From the IMG/VR virus record IMGVR_UViG_3300026097_000022, positions 1 through 63,103 of that record: a stretch of 63,103 bases of DNA, one strand, 5' to 3'. The notes under the pieces are model-generated. The model was not told the origin of the DNA and searched no databases. It saw only the letters and a list, made by a program, of their open reading frames with translations. The translations under genes were made by a program, and so were the position numbers. Shown here one piece after another: positions 52,951 through 58,680 of this stretch. Positions within the stretch are counted from its first letter, which is position 1. Every line of letters begins with the position of its first letter. This stretch comes from a virus.

Positions 52951-53089
52951 GTTTTATTTTTTTAACAGCTTCAAGCATTGCCTTAGTAGGCTTCTTGCCA
53001 GAACCTCTATTTGCACGTATGTTGTCCCATAACCCACGAGGTGAGTATGATCCGTCTTTACGCTTAATTAGTTTCTTCTTAGCACGCAT
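52940..53089 (-). CDS. Small conserved basic phage protein, 49 aa
   Basis: The sequence includes L-I-K-R-K-D-G-S-Y-S-P-R-G-L-W-D-N-I-R-A and then R-G-S-G-K-K-P-T-K-A-M-L-E-A-V. This K-D-G-S-Y-S-P-R-G-L-W-D-N pattern recurs in Bacteroidota and aquatic phage virion loci. It starts on the stop codon of the EF-hand-like gene (TAATG) and overlaps the next gene by 11 nt. It probably binds nucleic acid or the capsid interior. Confidence 0.6.
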   Translation of the reverse strand: MRAKKKLIKRKDGSYSPRGLWDNIRANRGSGKKPTKAMLEAVKKIKRES

Positions 53090-53475
53090 TACTTTTTCTT
53101 TTTTACACGCATCATCTTAAAGTCAGCGCCAGAGATCTTACCGTCCTTGTTAGCGTCAAGCTTTACCTGACCACCTTTCAAGTACATACTCATCTTACCA
53201 CCGTTCTTCAAGTACTTCTCTGCAATCTTAGTAGCTTGCTCTGGAGTAGCTCCTTCTTTGATGGCTTGCTTGTACTCACGATCAGCTTCACTACGTCTCT
53301 TAAGGTATGCCTTCTCAGCTTCCATTTCTGCTAGACGCTCCTTAGCGACACCAGCCATCTTAGTCGTTTCTGCTTCACGCTCTGCCGGTGACAGCTTTTT
53401 CTTCTTAGTGGTCACACCACCCTTCTCGTACATACTGTACTTACCGCCTTTGCCGTAATTCTTCTTAGCCTTCAT
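53089..53475 (-). CDS. Basic protein with EF-hand-like loop, 128 aa
   Basis: Gly/Lys-rich ends flank a long charged coiled coil (about 30-85, A-E-R-E-A-E-T-T-K, K-R-R-S-E-A-D-R-E-Y-K). Near the C-terminus is D-A-N-K-D-G-K-I-S-G-A-D-F, which fits the calcium-binding EF-hand loop D-x-N-x-D-G-x-I-S-x-x-D-F. Repeated G-G-K-x-S-M-Y segments sit at both ends. Likely a minor virion protein; calcium binding would suit a marine phage. Inference from one loop. Confidence 0.6.
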   Translation of the reverse strand: MKAKKNYGKGGKYSMYEKGGVTTKKKKLSPAEREAETTKMAGVAKERLAEMEAEKAYLKRRSEADREYKQAIKEGATPEQATKIAEKYLKNGGKMSMYLKGGQVKLDANKDGKISGADFKMMRVKKKK

Positions 53476-53634
53476 CTATTTTTTCTTTTTACAGTCCTTA
53501 GATTCCTCACAGTAGCATACCTCTTCACTACCACAAGCAAACGGTTCAGGGATGTCATAGACCTTCCCTCTGCCCATACGTGCAAGTATAGACACGATCA
53601 CAATGATCCAAAATAATACTACTAGTTCTTCCAT
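53476..53634 (-). CDS. Single-TM protein with Cys/Lys tail, 52 aa
   Basis: Start taken at 53634 (M-E-E-L-V-V-L-F-W), because a TATCTTTG box at 53640-53647 ends just before it; a longer start at 53661 would place the box inside the gene. One transmembrane segment (about 4-20) is followed by a tail with four Cys (F-A-C, V-C-Y-C, D-C) and K-K-K-K. A small membrane protein of unknown role. Confidence 0.5.
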   Translation of the reverse strand: MEELVVLFWIIVIVSILARMGRGKVYDIPEPFACGSEEVCYCEESKDCKKKK

Positions 53635-53639
53635 AGACG

Positions 53640-53647
53640 CAAAGATA
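53640..53647 (-). promoter_or_regulatory. -7 box TATCTTTG, leaderless start
   Basis: Minus-strand TATCTTTG ends 5 nt before ATG 53634, predicting a leaderless mRNA for the TM-Cys protein and the small basic genes after it. Confidence 0.5.
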
Positions 53648-53697
53648 GTAAACATATACATTCAAGATAAACAGCTGTAGACCAGCACATTGGGTGC

Positions 53698-54228
53698 TTA
53701 CTCTGTCGTCCAGTTATTTTCAATCATAAGATCTCTAAAACATACAGCCTCAGAAAGAGATTCAAATCTTCCGAAACTATGTACTTTATTACTTATGCTT
53801 TTCTGAACGTTGTATCTACCTCCTGTAATACTTATGTGTTTCGGTAATTTATATTTCCCCATTGATGATCTTCTTGTATTCTCTGATTGGGAAATCATCT
53901 GTAGGTTTGAAATGCAATCGTTTGAGGGGTCTGAGTCTATATGGTCTATTACCATACCTCTTTTAATAGGCTCGTCAGAAACCTCATTAAACGTGAAGTA
54001 CACCAGATGGCTAACCTTTTTATCAATGACAGATCCTTTATGACTCATAGATATAGATCTGTACTTATTAGACTTGGACCCACCCTTTAGTATTCTTTCT
54101 TTATGGGTGACCTTTTTGCCATTGCTGTATTTTACAGTTCTCTTTTTTCTTCTTACTCTACCTAGATTAGAGACTTCATAATTTTCATTGTACGGATAGC
54201 AGTACACATCTTTCCAAACTTCCTTCAT
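53698..54228 (-). CDS. NUMOD4/HNH homing endonuclease
   Basis: The start is at 54228 (M-K-E-V-W-K-D-V), about 176 aa. NUMOD4 reads E-V-W-K-D-V, then Y-E-V-S-N-L-G-R-V-R-R. The HNH core has H-L-V-Y-F-T-F-N, V-I-D-H-I-D-S-D-P-S-N-D, then I-S-N-L-Q-M-I-S-Q-S-E-N, with a C-terminal AP2-like or helix-turn-helix part (E-A-V-C-F-R-D). It is a free-standing selfish endonuclease at the edge of the late arm. A TATCTTTG box lies 16 nt upstream. Confidence 0.88.
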   Translation of the reverse strand: MKEVWKDVYCYPYNENYEVSNLGRVRRKKRTVKYSNGKKVTHKERILKGGSKSNKYRSISMSHKGSVIDKKVSHLVYFTFNEVSDEPIKRGMVIDHIDSDPSNDCISNLQMISQSENTRRSSMGKYKLPKHISITGGRYNVQKSISNKVHSFGRFESLSEAVCFRDLMIENNWTTE

Positions 54229-54244
54229 AGTGTAATTGTTTCTG

Positions 54245-54252
54245 CAAAGATA
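54245..54252 (-). promoter_or_regulatory. -7 box TATCTTTG for the HNH gene
   Basis: Minus-strand TATCTTTG, 16 nt before ATG 54228. It is the rightmost leftward promoter and so marks the end of the late arm. Confidence 0.5.
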
Positions 54253-54384
54253 CAACAAGTTTAGACACTAAATGATTCACTAATAATTGTTAGTCGAGAC
54301 TAAACCTGACGGCATCTTTCGTTAATCAGTACTTTGCATTACATAGTACCCCCGTAAACACTGGGATTCATTTTCTTATTTATA

Positions 54385-54415
54385 TTGATTCTAAACTTAT
54401 TTTTCCGTAACTTTG
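54385..54415 (+). promoter_or_regulatory. Full Bacteroidota-type promoter
   Basis: TTG (54385-54387), 20-nt spacer, TAACTTTG (54408-54415). Both elements match the Bacteroidota primary sigma consensus. It points into the non-coding region, so its first product is a long leader or a non-coding RNA. Confidence 0.7.
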
Positions 54416-54484
54416 CCTTATGAGGTGACAAGCTCTCAAGTTCCGAGCATCATATCCTCAGACAATAAGAGCAACAATTCACTA

Positions 54485-54517
54485 TAGGGGTGGCGCTCAC
54501 CGCCGCACCCACCCCTA
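54485..54517 (+). other. 9-bp stem-loop downstream of the 54385 promoter
   Basis: TAGGGGTGG (54485-54493) pairs perfectly with CCACCCCTA (54509-54517) around a 15-nt loop that can itself pair GGCG with CGCC. There is no T-run after it, so it is a structured leader element, not a simple terminator. Confidence 0.6.
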
Positions 54518-55241
54518 ATCACTACAGCCAAACATACTCCGTATACGGCACAACTATATCTTGTGACTAGCTGTACACCATCCACCCCCTCCCTACCTAT
54601 TTCACCTCCTTACAGCTACATATTCTGTGGAGTCTTATGGCGGTCTTTCAGCCGCAAAAGACATTCTCCCCATACATCCCCCTCATCCCCAGAAATAAAC
54701 CCCTGAAACACCCCTTAAAACGCCTTAAAAAGCATCTATTCACCACCATTCCCCTCCCTATTTCCATCCATACCCACACAACATTATACAGCTGATCTGT
54801 TGCACCCCATTGTTTTTGTATTGAGTTATTTGTAGGAGTGGGATTCTATATATATATGAGCGCGCACGCGTGTAGCCCGAACCGATTCTCTCGACCCCAC
54901 CCCCCCAGATTTCGTTTTGGATTTCCCTGAGGATTTTGGCTTTTTTGACCGGTGTGCTGAGGCTGTTTTTGACCTGATCGAGACAGGTACTTTTTACCCG
55001 GTGATTTGATGCCGACCGGAGGATGTGAAGAGGTGATATTTGTAGGTTATGTATGCAGGTGAGGAACAATCCCCTCCCAACCCATTTTCCCCTCATCCAA
55101 CGCACTCACAAACACTGCCCAGTTGACTCCAGAGGACCCGAATGTCCAACCCTTGGTACACTGCTTTTGTGACCAGTTGATGCCCCAGTCGTTCGGTTAC
55201 TGGGTGAAAAGTGCCGTTCCAGGAACGTGGTTTTGTGCCCC

Positions 55242-55265
55242 TACGTGCGTGCGTGTACGTGTGCG
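55242..55265. repeat. 24-nt alternating purine-pyrimidine tract
   Basis: Strict pyrimidine-purine alternation rich in CG, TG and TA steps over 24 nt. Such tracts can adopt Z-DNA or melt under supercoiling. A second pair of tracts, (TA)5TG and a CG/CA/TG run, lies at 54847-54874. Confidence 0.7.
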
Positions 55266-55422
55266 GGTATCTTACTCTTGACGGGGATGTTAAATTTTTC
55301 TCCCTGATTTTCAGGCAGTTAGCTGTTGATTGTGAAAAAAGTTTGATTTGCGTTTGGTGGTTTCAGGATGTCGCCGTAGAATTGTGGTGTTGAAACGATT
55401 CAACGACTAAAACAAATGCCTT

Positions 55423-55626
55423 ATGAGAAACCCATTAAACATCCAAACGTTGACCAAAGTATTCGCTGATGTGCTGAATGTGAAATACACTGATTTTGGT
55501 TCGAACAAAAAAGAGATGAGAATAGCTAAAGACCTAGCTGTTAAATTTCACGATTTGCACTTGAGTGGTGGTGACCTGAGCACATTTGCTCCAGTAATCG
55601 ACCAAGCCAAAAAAAAGCTAAGCTAA
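55423..55626 (+). CDS. Hypothetical protein, 67 aa
   Basis: M-R-N-P-L-N-I-Q-T-L-T-K-V-F-A-D-V-L, then K-E-M-R-I-A-K-D-L-A-V-K-F-H-D, ending K-K-K-L-S. A small helical, slightly basic protein without a known domain. The start follows AAATGCCTTATG, the GCCTTATG leader shared by several genes of this cluster, which supports the start choice. Confidence 0.6.
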   Translation: MRNPLNIQTLTKVFADVLNVKYTDFGSNKKEMRIAKDLAVKFHDLHLSGGDLSTFAPVIDQAKKKLS

Positions 55627-55633
55627 CTAGAAC

Positions 55634-55662
55634 ACTAAACTTAAATTAATTGCCTTATGAAA
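55634..55662 (+). repeat. 29-nt leader repeat, copy 1
   Basis: The stretch from ACTAAACTTAAATTAATTGC through ATGAAA is identical to 55889-55917. Both copies cover the leader and first two codons of a gene. The second copy begins at the end of the hammerhead ribozyme. Confidence 0.85.
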
Positions 55663-55830
55663 AATCAAAACTCAATCAACCCACAAGAAGCTAAAGCACT
55701 ACTTGACAACGTACGTGCTGACCTAGACAAGCTCATTGCGCTAGGTGAAAGCTACGCACATTTCCAATCTGCTCAGGCTACGCACAAGTACCTGAAGAAG
55801 GCTAAGAATGCCTTAAAAGGGCTCAGCTAG
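55657..55830 (+). CDS. Hypothetical helical protein, 57 aa
   Basis: Starts at the GCCTTATG leader. Sequence features: N-P-Q-E-A-K-A-L-L-D-N-V-R-A-D-L-D-K-L-I-like amphipathic helices and a Lys-rich end (Y-L-K-K-A-K-N-A-L-K). No family is recognised. The hammerhead ribozyme begins 6 nt after its stop. Confidence 0.6.
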   Translation: MKNQNSINPQEAKALLDNVRADLDKLIALGESYAHFQSAQATHKYLKKAKNALKGLS

Positions 55831-55836
55831 TTAGCT

Positions 55837-55890
55837 GTTACGCTGATGATGGGTGAGCACACCCGAAACTGCCTTCGGGCAGTCCGTAAC
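55837..55890 (+). ncRNA. Type I hammerhead ribozyme
   Basis: Stem I: GTTACG (55837-55842) with CGTAAC (55885-55890). Core CTGATGA (55843-55849). Stem II: GGGTG/CACCC (55851-55855, 55860-55864) with loop AGCA. Core GAAA (55865-55868). Stem III: ACTGCC/GGCAGT (55868-55873, 55878-55883) capped by TTCG. Cleavage triplet GTC with C17 at 55884. Every core base (C3-A9, G12-A14, the A15.1-U16.1 pair, C17) is present. The one deviation is an extra T (55850) before stem II. Cleavage after 55884 would leave the next gene (ATG 55912) a 27-nt leader with a 5'-OH. It lies on the coding strand between two small genes. Confidence 0.8.
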
Positions 55891-55917
55891 TAAACTTAAA
55901 TTAATTGCCTTATGAAA
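55889..55917 (+). repeat. 29-nt leader repeat, copy 2
   Basis: Identical to 55634-55662. Here it starts within stem I of the hammerhead, so the self-cleaved RNA begins just before this conserved leader. Confidence 0.85.
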
Positions 55918-56286
55918 GAATTAATCCCTATGGAATTTATCAGTAGCCACGGAACACTATACGTCAATGAGAACGGCACTATAAACAGCATTGATTGTGA
56001 TGAAGTTGATTGGCTAGGCGATATCAGCAAAGTAGATATCGAAGAGTTGGATTACTACCTGAGCCTATATGACCTTGAACCGACTCAGGGTGGTGATGTA
56101 CTTGACTTCGGGTATTGGGACAAAGATGGTGTATACCATCAGCCGAGTAGACAATGGAGGGAAGATGTGTTTCATAGAATCTCAGTCGACTCCGACCCTG
56201 ATGAAGCCAAGGATTATTGGACTGAAGAGAAGATACAAGAAACCATTGAGAAGAGTTTCGAGTGGATAAAGAAGAATAGACTATAG
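55912..56286 (+). CDS. Acidic hypothetical protein, 124 aa
   Basis: M-K-E-L-I-P-M-E-F-I-S-S-H-G-T-L-Y-V, then D-C-D-E-V-D-W-L-G-D, G-Y-W-D-K-D-G-V-Y, and a helical end (I-E-K-S-F-E-W-I-K-K-N-R-L). Acidic and Trp-rich, with no recognised domain. Its mRNA leader is predicted to be generated by hammerhead cleavage 27 nt upstream. It is followed by 360 nt of structured non-coding RNA. Confidence 0.65.
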   Translation: MKELIPMEFISSHGTLYVNENGTINSIDCDEVDWLGDISKVDIEELDYYLSLYDLEPTQGGDVLDFGYWDKDGVYHQPSRQWREDVFHRISVDSDPDEAKDYWTEEKIQETIEKSFEWIKKNRL

Positions 56287-56294
56287 ATTGGTTC

Positions 56295-56341
56295 GCTCAT
56301 TGGATGCTTCAGGCATCGCCTAGGTCGTGCTAGGAGTGAGC
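56295..56341 (+). ncRNA. Compact perfect three-way-junction RNA
   Basis: The closing stem GCTCATT/AGTGAGC (56295-56301, 56335-56341; 6 Watson-Crick pairs and one G-U) contains hairpin GATGC-TTCAG-GCATC (56303-56317) and hairpin CCTAG-GTCGTG-CTAGG (56319-56334). Only single G linkers separate the stems. All 17 pairs form without bulges in 47 nt. It starts 9 nt after the 124-aa gene. There is no T-run and no hammerhead core. The class is unknown. Confidence 0.65.
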
Positions 56342-56485
56342 TCTAAAACAATTGTGAAAATAATTGTGGAAATGTATTGCGGTCTCGGAATATCTTTTTA
56401 GATTAGCAAAGCAAATGAGGGAGAGCCCGTAAGCCCTACCTCAGCTAGTTAGGTCTAGCAACGTACTTTACTTATTGGAAAACAA

Positions 56486-56622
56486 ATCAGTCTGATGAGG
56501 GCAGTCCATTCAACTGCCTGAGCACATTGTGCTCGACTCCTGAAACGGAGCGAAACCACGGAACGTAGGAAGTACGTATGATATTTAAGAGGGCAGTGTT
56601 ACAGCTGTCCTTGGTTACTGAT
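56486..56622 (+). ncRNA. Second hammerhead-like RNA, elaborated
   Basis: Stem I: ATCAGT (56486-56491) with ACTGAT (56617-56622). Core CTGATGA (56492-56498) followed by G; CGAAAC at 56551-56556. Stem III: ACCACGGA (56555-56562) with TCCTTGGT (56608-56615), 7 of 8 paired. Cleavage triplet GTT with U17 at 56616. The stem II position holds GGCAGT/ACTGCC (56500-56518), GAGCAC/GTGCTC (56520-56534) and CTCC/GGAG hairpins rather than one helix. It lies in the 360-nt gap before the gene at 56647. The rest of 56287-56646 holds the three-way junction and small hairpins, with no ORF. Confidence 0.4.
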
Positions 56623-56646
56623 ATTACTAATTAAAATAAATGCCTT
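56613..56646 (+). promoter_or_regulatory. GGTTACTGATA...GCCTTATG leader
   Basis: GGTTACTGATA (56613-56623), an AT-rich spacer, then TGCCTT before ATG 56647. The same elements precede genes at 57292, 57905 and 58681, and GCCTTATG alone precedes 55423, 55657 and 55912. It could be a promoter for the phage sigma-like factor, a translation leader or a ribozyme product end. Confidence 0.5.
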
Positions 56647-56988
56647 ATGATTACATTCACTGAATTACTAGAATCGTTTGCCTTCAATGAGGAAGGTAGA
56701 CTACCAAATGCAATTGATCCAACCGCACTTTTATCAGGTATTGATATTGTAGGTTTTGAAATCACTACTAACCGAGATACGTATGTTATCGCACTGGATG
56801 ATGACATCGAATACGTAGAAGAAACCGATGATTGGTTTAGCCTTTGCGAAGGCATCGATGCAAACGTGTTCATCACTGAAGCAGGTCTTGTACTGCTATC
56901 GTTTTACCCCGTTATAGATGGTAAGATAGATACCACTGATAGCCGTATGGAAAGTATTGCGTGTTTCACTAAACAATTGAAAAAATGA
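56647..56988 (+). CDS. Acidic hypothetical protein, 113 aa
   Basis: M-I-T-F-T-E-L-L-E-S-F-A-F-N-E-E-G-R, then I-A-L-D-D-D-I-E-Y-V-E-E-T-D-D-W, and a helical Lys end (C-F-T-K-Q-L-K-K). Acidic alpha/beta protein with no recognised domain. Its leader carries the GGTTACTGATA motif. The stop overlaps the next start (ATGA), so the two are translationally coupled. Confidence 0.65.
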   Translation: MITFTELLESFAFNEEGRLPNAIDPTALLSGIDIVGFEITTNRDTYVIALDDDIEYVEETDDWFSLCEGIDANVFITEAGLVLLSFYPVIDGKIDTTDSRMESIACFTKQLKK

Positions 56989-57254
56989 CAAGCAGAGATA
57001 AAATGATGGAAGTACTCGGTGAGTATTTCCCTATCACCGGAACGACCGAAGACTTCGATGGTAGCGAAGGTGGTATTTGGATTTGTGGCGAATGTGGATA
57101 CACCAACCTGAGAGGTGTGCCGTACTTCGATTACTACGCAACAACCGGTTCGTATGAATTCGGTGTATTGTCTAACCTAGTTAAACTAGCTGAGCGACAC
57201 GGATGGTACTTTGAATGGTACGATGCCGGGACCATTATGGTGACTCCTATGTAG
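56985..57254 (+). CDS. Hypothetical protein with one CxxC, 89 aa
   Basis: M-T-S-R-D-K-M-M-E-V-L-G-E-Y-F-P, then G-I-W-I-C-G-E-C-G-Y-T-N (a C-x-x-C that could be half of a zinc site), F-D-Y-Y-A-T-T-G-S-Y-E-F-G-V and Y-F-E-W-Y-D-A-G-T-I-M-V. Possibly a small zinc-ribbon-like fold, but a second Cys pair is missing. Coupled to the upstream gene by ATGA. Confidence 0.6.
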   Translation: MTSRDKMMEVLGEYFPITGTTEDFDGSEGGIWICGECGYTNLRGVPYFDYYATTGSYEFGVLSNLVKLAERHGWYFEWYDAGTIMVTPM

Positions 57255-57262
57255 GGGTTACC

Positions 57263-57291
57263 GGTTACTGATAACTTTAATTAAAAGCCTT
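57263..57291 (+). promoter_or_regulatory. GGTTACTGATAAC...GCCTTATG leader
   Basis: GGTTACTGATAAC at 57263-57275, then TTTAATTAAAAGCCTT directly before ATG 57292. The clearest copy of the repeated leader. Confidence 0.5.
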
Positions 57292-57654
57292 ATGACAAAG
57301 CAAGACTTCGTACAATTACTTGTAAGCCACGATTGGTACTTCGAACGTACCGAAGACCCAAAGATGTACAAAAGAGGCGCAGAACAGCGCAGAAGAATCC
57401 TAGAAGCCAAGAAGAGCCTAGGTACTGATGGTGAATACTTATTTCAAAAGTACGCCAAGAAGATTCAACCGGATGCTCCTATAGCTGTAACCGCTACACG
57501 TTCTGCTCGTGTAATGCCTGAGCTTATCTGCCGGTCTACCGGGCGCATTGGTACGCTTGTAGACAAATCGCCAAACGGATTCTCGGAGGTGATGTTCAAC
57601 GGAGAGATGCGTAGTGAGTTTATGAGACAAAGCGATTACTTTTTACTCGACTAA
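57292..57654 (+). CDS. Hypothetical protein, 120 aa
   Basis: Starts at the GCCTTATG leader. The N-terminal half is helical and basic (R-R-R-I-L-E-A-K-K-S-L-G). From about residue 75 a beta-rich segment reads V-M-P-E-L-I-C-R-S-T-G-R-I-G-T-L-V-D-K-S-P-N-G-F-S-E-V-M-F, like a small SH3-type barrel. No family is assigned. Confidence 0.62.
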   Translation: MTKQDFVQLLVSHDWYFERTEDPKMYKRGAEQRRRILEAKKSLGTDGEYLFQKYAKKIQPDAPIAVTATRSARVMPELICRSTGRIGTLVDKSPNGFSEVMFNGEMRSEFMRQSDYFLLD

Positions 57655-57656
57655 TT

Positions 57657-57857
57657 ATGGAAAAGGATACATTGAGAAACGGATACCTGAGGATAGCTGA
57701 TAAGCTACAAGGTGAAGACCTACACGGAGCAATGGCTGTAGCCAGGAATCTAGGTCTAATGGGAATTATGAATGAGATAGGAGAGATTATGTACAGCCCT
57801 AATGAGGTGTACAATACCTATCGACAAAGGTTAATCGAATACCTTATCGAAGAATAA
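57657..57857 (+). CDS. Hypothetical helical protein, 66 aa
   Basis: It begins 2 nt after the preceding stop. Helical throughout (Y-L-R-I-A-D-K-L-Q-G-E-D, A-M-A-V-A-R-N-L-G-L-M-G-I-M) and ends L-I-E-Y-L-I-E-E. No recognised domain. A CCTC-TACG-GAGG hairpin lies between it and the next leader motif. Confidence 0.6.
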   Translation: MEKDTLRNGYLRIADKLQGEDLHGAMAVARNLGLMGIMNEIGEIMYSPNEVYNTYRQRLIEYLIEE

Positions 57858-57876
57858 TAGAAGCCTCTACGGAGGT

Positions 57877-57904
57877 GGTTACTGATAACTTAATTTTATG
57901 CTTT
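57877..57904 (+). promoter_or_regulatory. GGTTACTGATAAC leader
   Basis: GGTTACTGATAACTTAATTTT, then TGCTTT, before ATG 57905. Copy of the repeated leader. Confidence 0.5.
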
Positions 57905-58228
57905 ATGAATGTATCAACCATTTACAAATTACAACGTGAGAACGGACTTGCAGAGATGCAAGAGATGATCAACACCGGTCTTGCTTTTAAGATGGAAGGC
58001 AGTGTAACTAGAAGAGCTATGGAGCTGTTGCGCTCAGGAGCTTGTATGTTGCCTCTAACAGCTGTTGTCGATGCTTATGGTAATCGTGTACCTAGCCGTA
58101 AAGAACTTGTCTCAGGTACGCTAGGAACGTTTGAGAACGCTGTAAACTTTTGGTCGGATGACGACAACCTTATGATGCTCGAAATGGATAATGAGCCTGA
58201 TGAGGTAGCTTTATTTCACGAACTTTAA
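57905..58228 (+). CDS. Hypothetical protein, 107 aa
   Basis: The start is placed at ATG 57905 (M-N-V-S-T-I-Y-K-L-Q), right after the leader; a non-ATG start at 57875 would lie in the leader. Helical N-terminus, then G-A-C-M-L-P-L-T-A-V-V-D-A-Y-G-N-R-V-P-S-R and an acidic end. No recognised domain. Confidence 0.62.
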   Translation: MNVSTIYKLQRENGLAEMQEMINTGLAFKMEGSVTRRAMELLRSGACMLPLTAVVDAYGNRVPSRKELVSGTLGTFENAVNFWSDDDNLMMLEMDNEPDEVALFHEL

Positions 58229-58240
58229 ATCAATCATATT

Positions 58241-58516
58241 ATGTCGGAAAGAAAACATAGAAATAGAAAAGGAGACATCTGTTACACCTTCGGTTGGGAA
58301 GGCGGTGGTGGTAACCACGTATACGCACACAACAAAAGAGCCGCTTATAGAAGAGCTGTAAAACTGGGTGCCGGAACACATACACGTAACGGGGACAAAC
58401 TCAAAGTACCTGCTCAACATAAGCCATTAGTACCGGTTGAAGATACATTTCGGTCGGTCAACCTCACTGAGCTATTTGAATTCGATAAGAATTTATATCT
58501 AGCTTACTCCCTTTAA
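58241..58516 (+). CDS. Hypothetical basic protein, 91 aa
   Basis: M-S-E-R-K-H-R-N-R-K-G-D-I-C-Y, then G-W-E-G-G-G-G-N-H-V-Y-A-H-N-K-R-A-A-Y-R-R-A-V-K-L-G-A-G. Basic and Gly-rich at the start, hydrophobic at the end (L-Y-L-A-Y-S-L). It may bind nucleic acid; no family is recognised. Confidence 0.6.
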   Translation: MSERKHRNRKGDICYTFGWEGGGGNHVYAHNKRAAYRRAVKLGAGTHTRNGDKLKVPAQHKPLVPVEDTFRSVNLTELFEFDKNLYLAYSL

Positions 58517-58680
58517 GTCAAGGCAAGGCAACTCCCGGATATCTTCGGGAATGAAGGACATTCTGCCGAACTCAATTTAATTAAGGTTAAAGATCGCCTT
58601 GAGCCTCCGGGTAAAGCATCGATCTAAGAATGTTCAAGATTGACAGCAAGGAAAGACTTGCGGTTACTGATAACAACATT
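58517..58680 (+). other. Structured non-coding spacer
   Basis: TCAAGGC just after the 91-aa gene can pair with GCCTTGA about 75 nt later. Inside, TTCGGGAATG pairs with CATTC-TG-CCGAA around AAGGA. CCCGGA can pair with TCCGGG, and GATCG with CGATC, which would cross other stems (pseudoknot-like). It ends with the GGTTACTGATAAC motif (58662-58674) before ATG 58681. No ORF of note. Confidence 0.45.

Larger units (their letters stand above)
54259..55422. other. Divergent non-coding control region, candidate origin
   Basis: This 1.16-kb gap lies between the leftward late arm and the rightward small-gene arm. ORFs inside it look spurious. It contains an inverted repeat TTAGTC-GA-GACTAA (54290-54303), a rightward promoter (54385-54415), a 9-bp hairpin (54485-54517), alternating purine-pyrimidine tracts (54847-54874, 55242-55265), a C-run (54900-54907), repeated TTTTTGACC, and hairpins CCCAGT/ACTGGG (55184-55204) and CGTTC/GAACG (55215-55227). 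Base use is unlike the coding regions. Divergent transcription plus this structure suits an origin or packaging site. Confidence 0.55.

Noticed and set aside
54758-55105. 115-aa minus-strand ORF in the control region
   Set aside because: Composition is unlike neighbouring proteins (Trp, Cys and Gly clusters from C-rich DNA), no leader or domain, and it covers the Z-DNA-prone and C-run elements. Treated as a chance ORF.
55211-55393. 60-aa plus-strand ORF in the control region
   Set aside because: Its codons come from the alternating CG/TG tract; Cys/Val-rich nonsense-like product; no leader motif.
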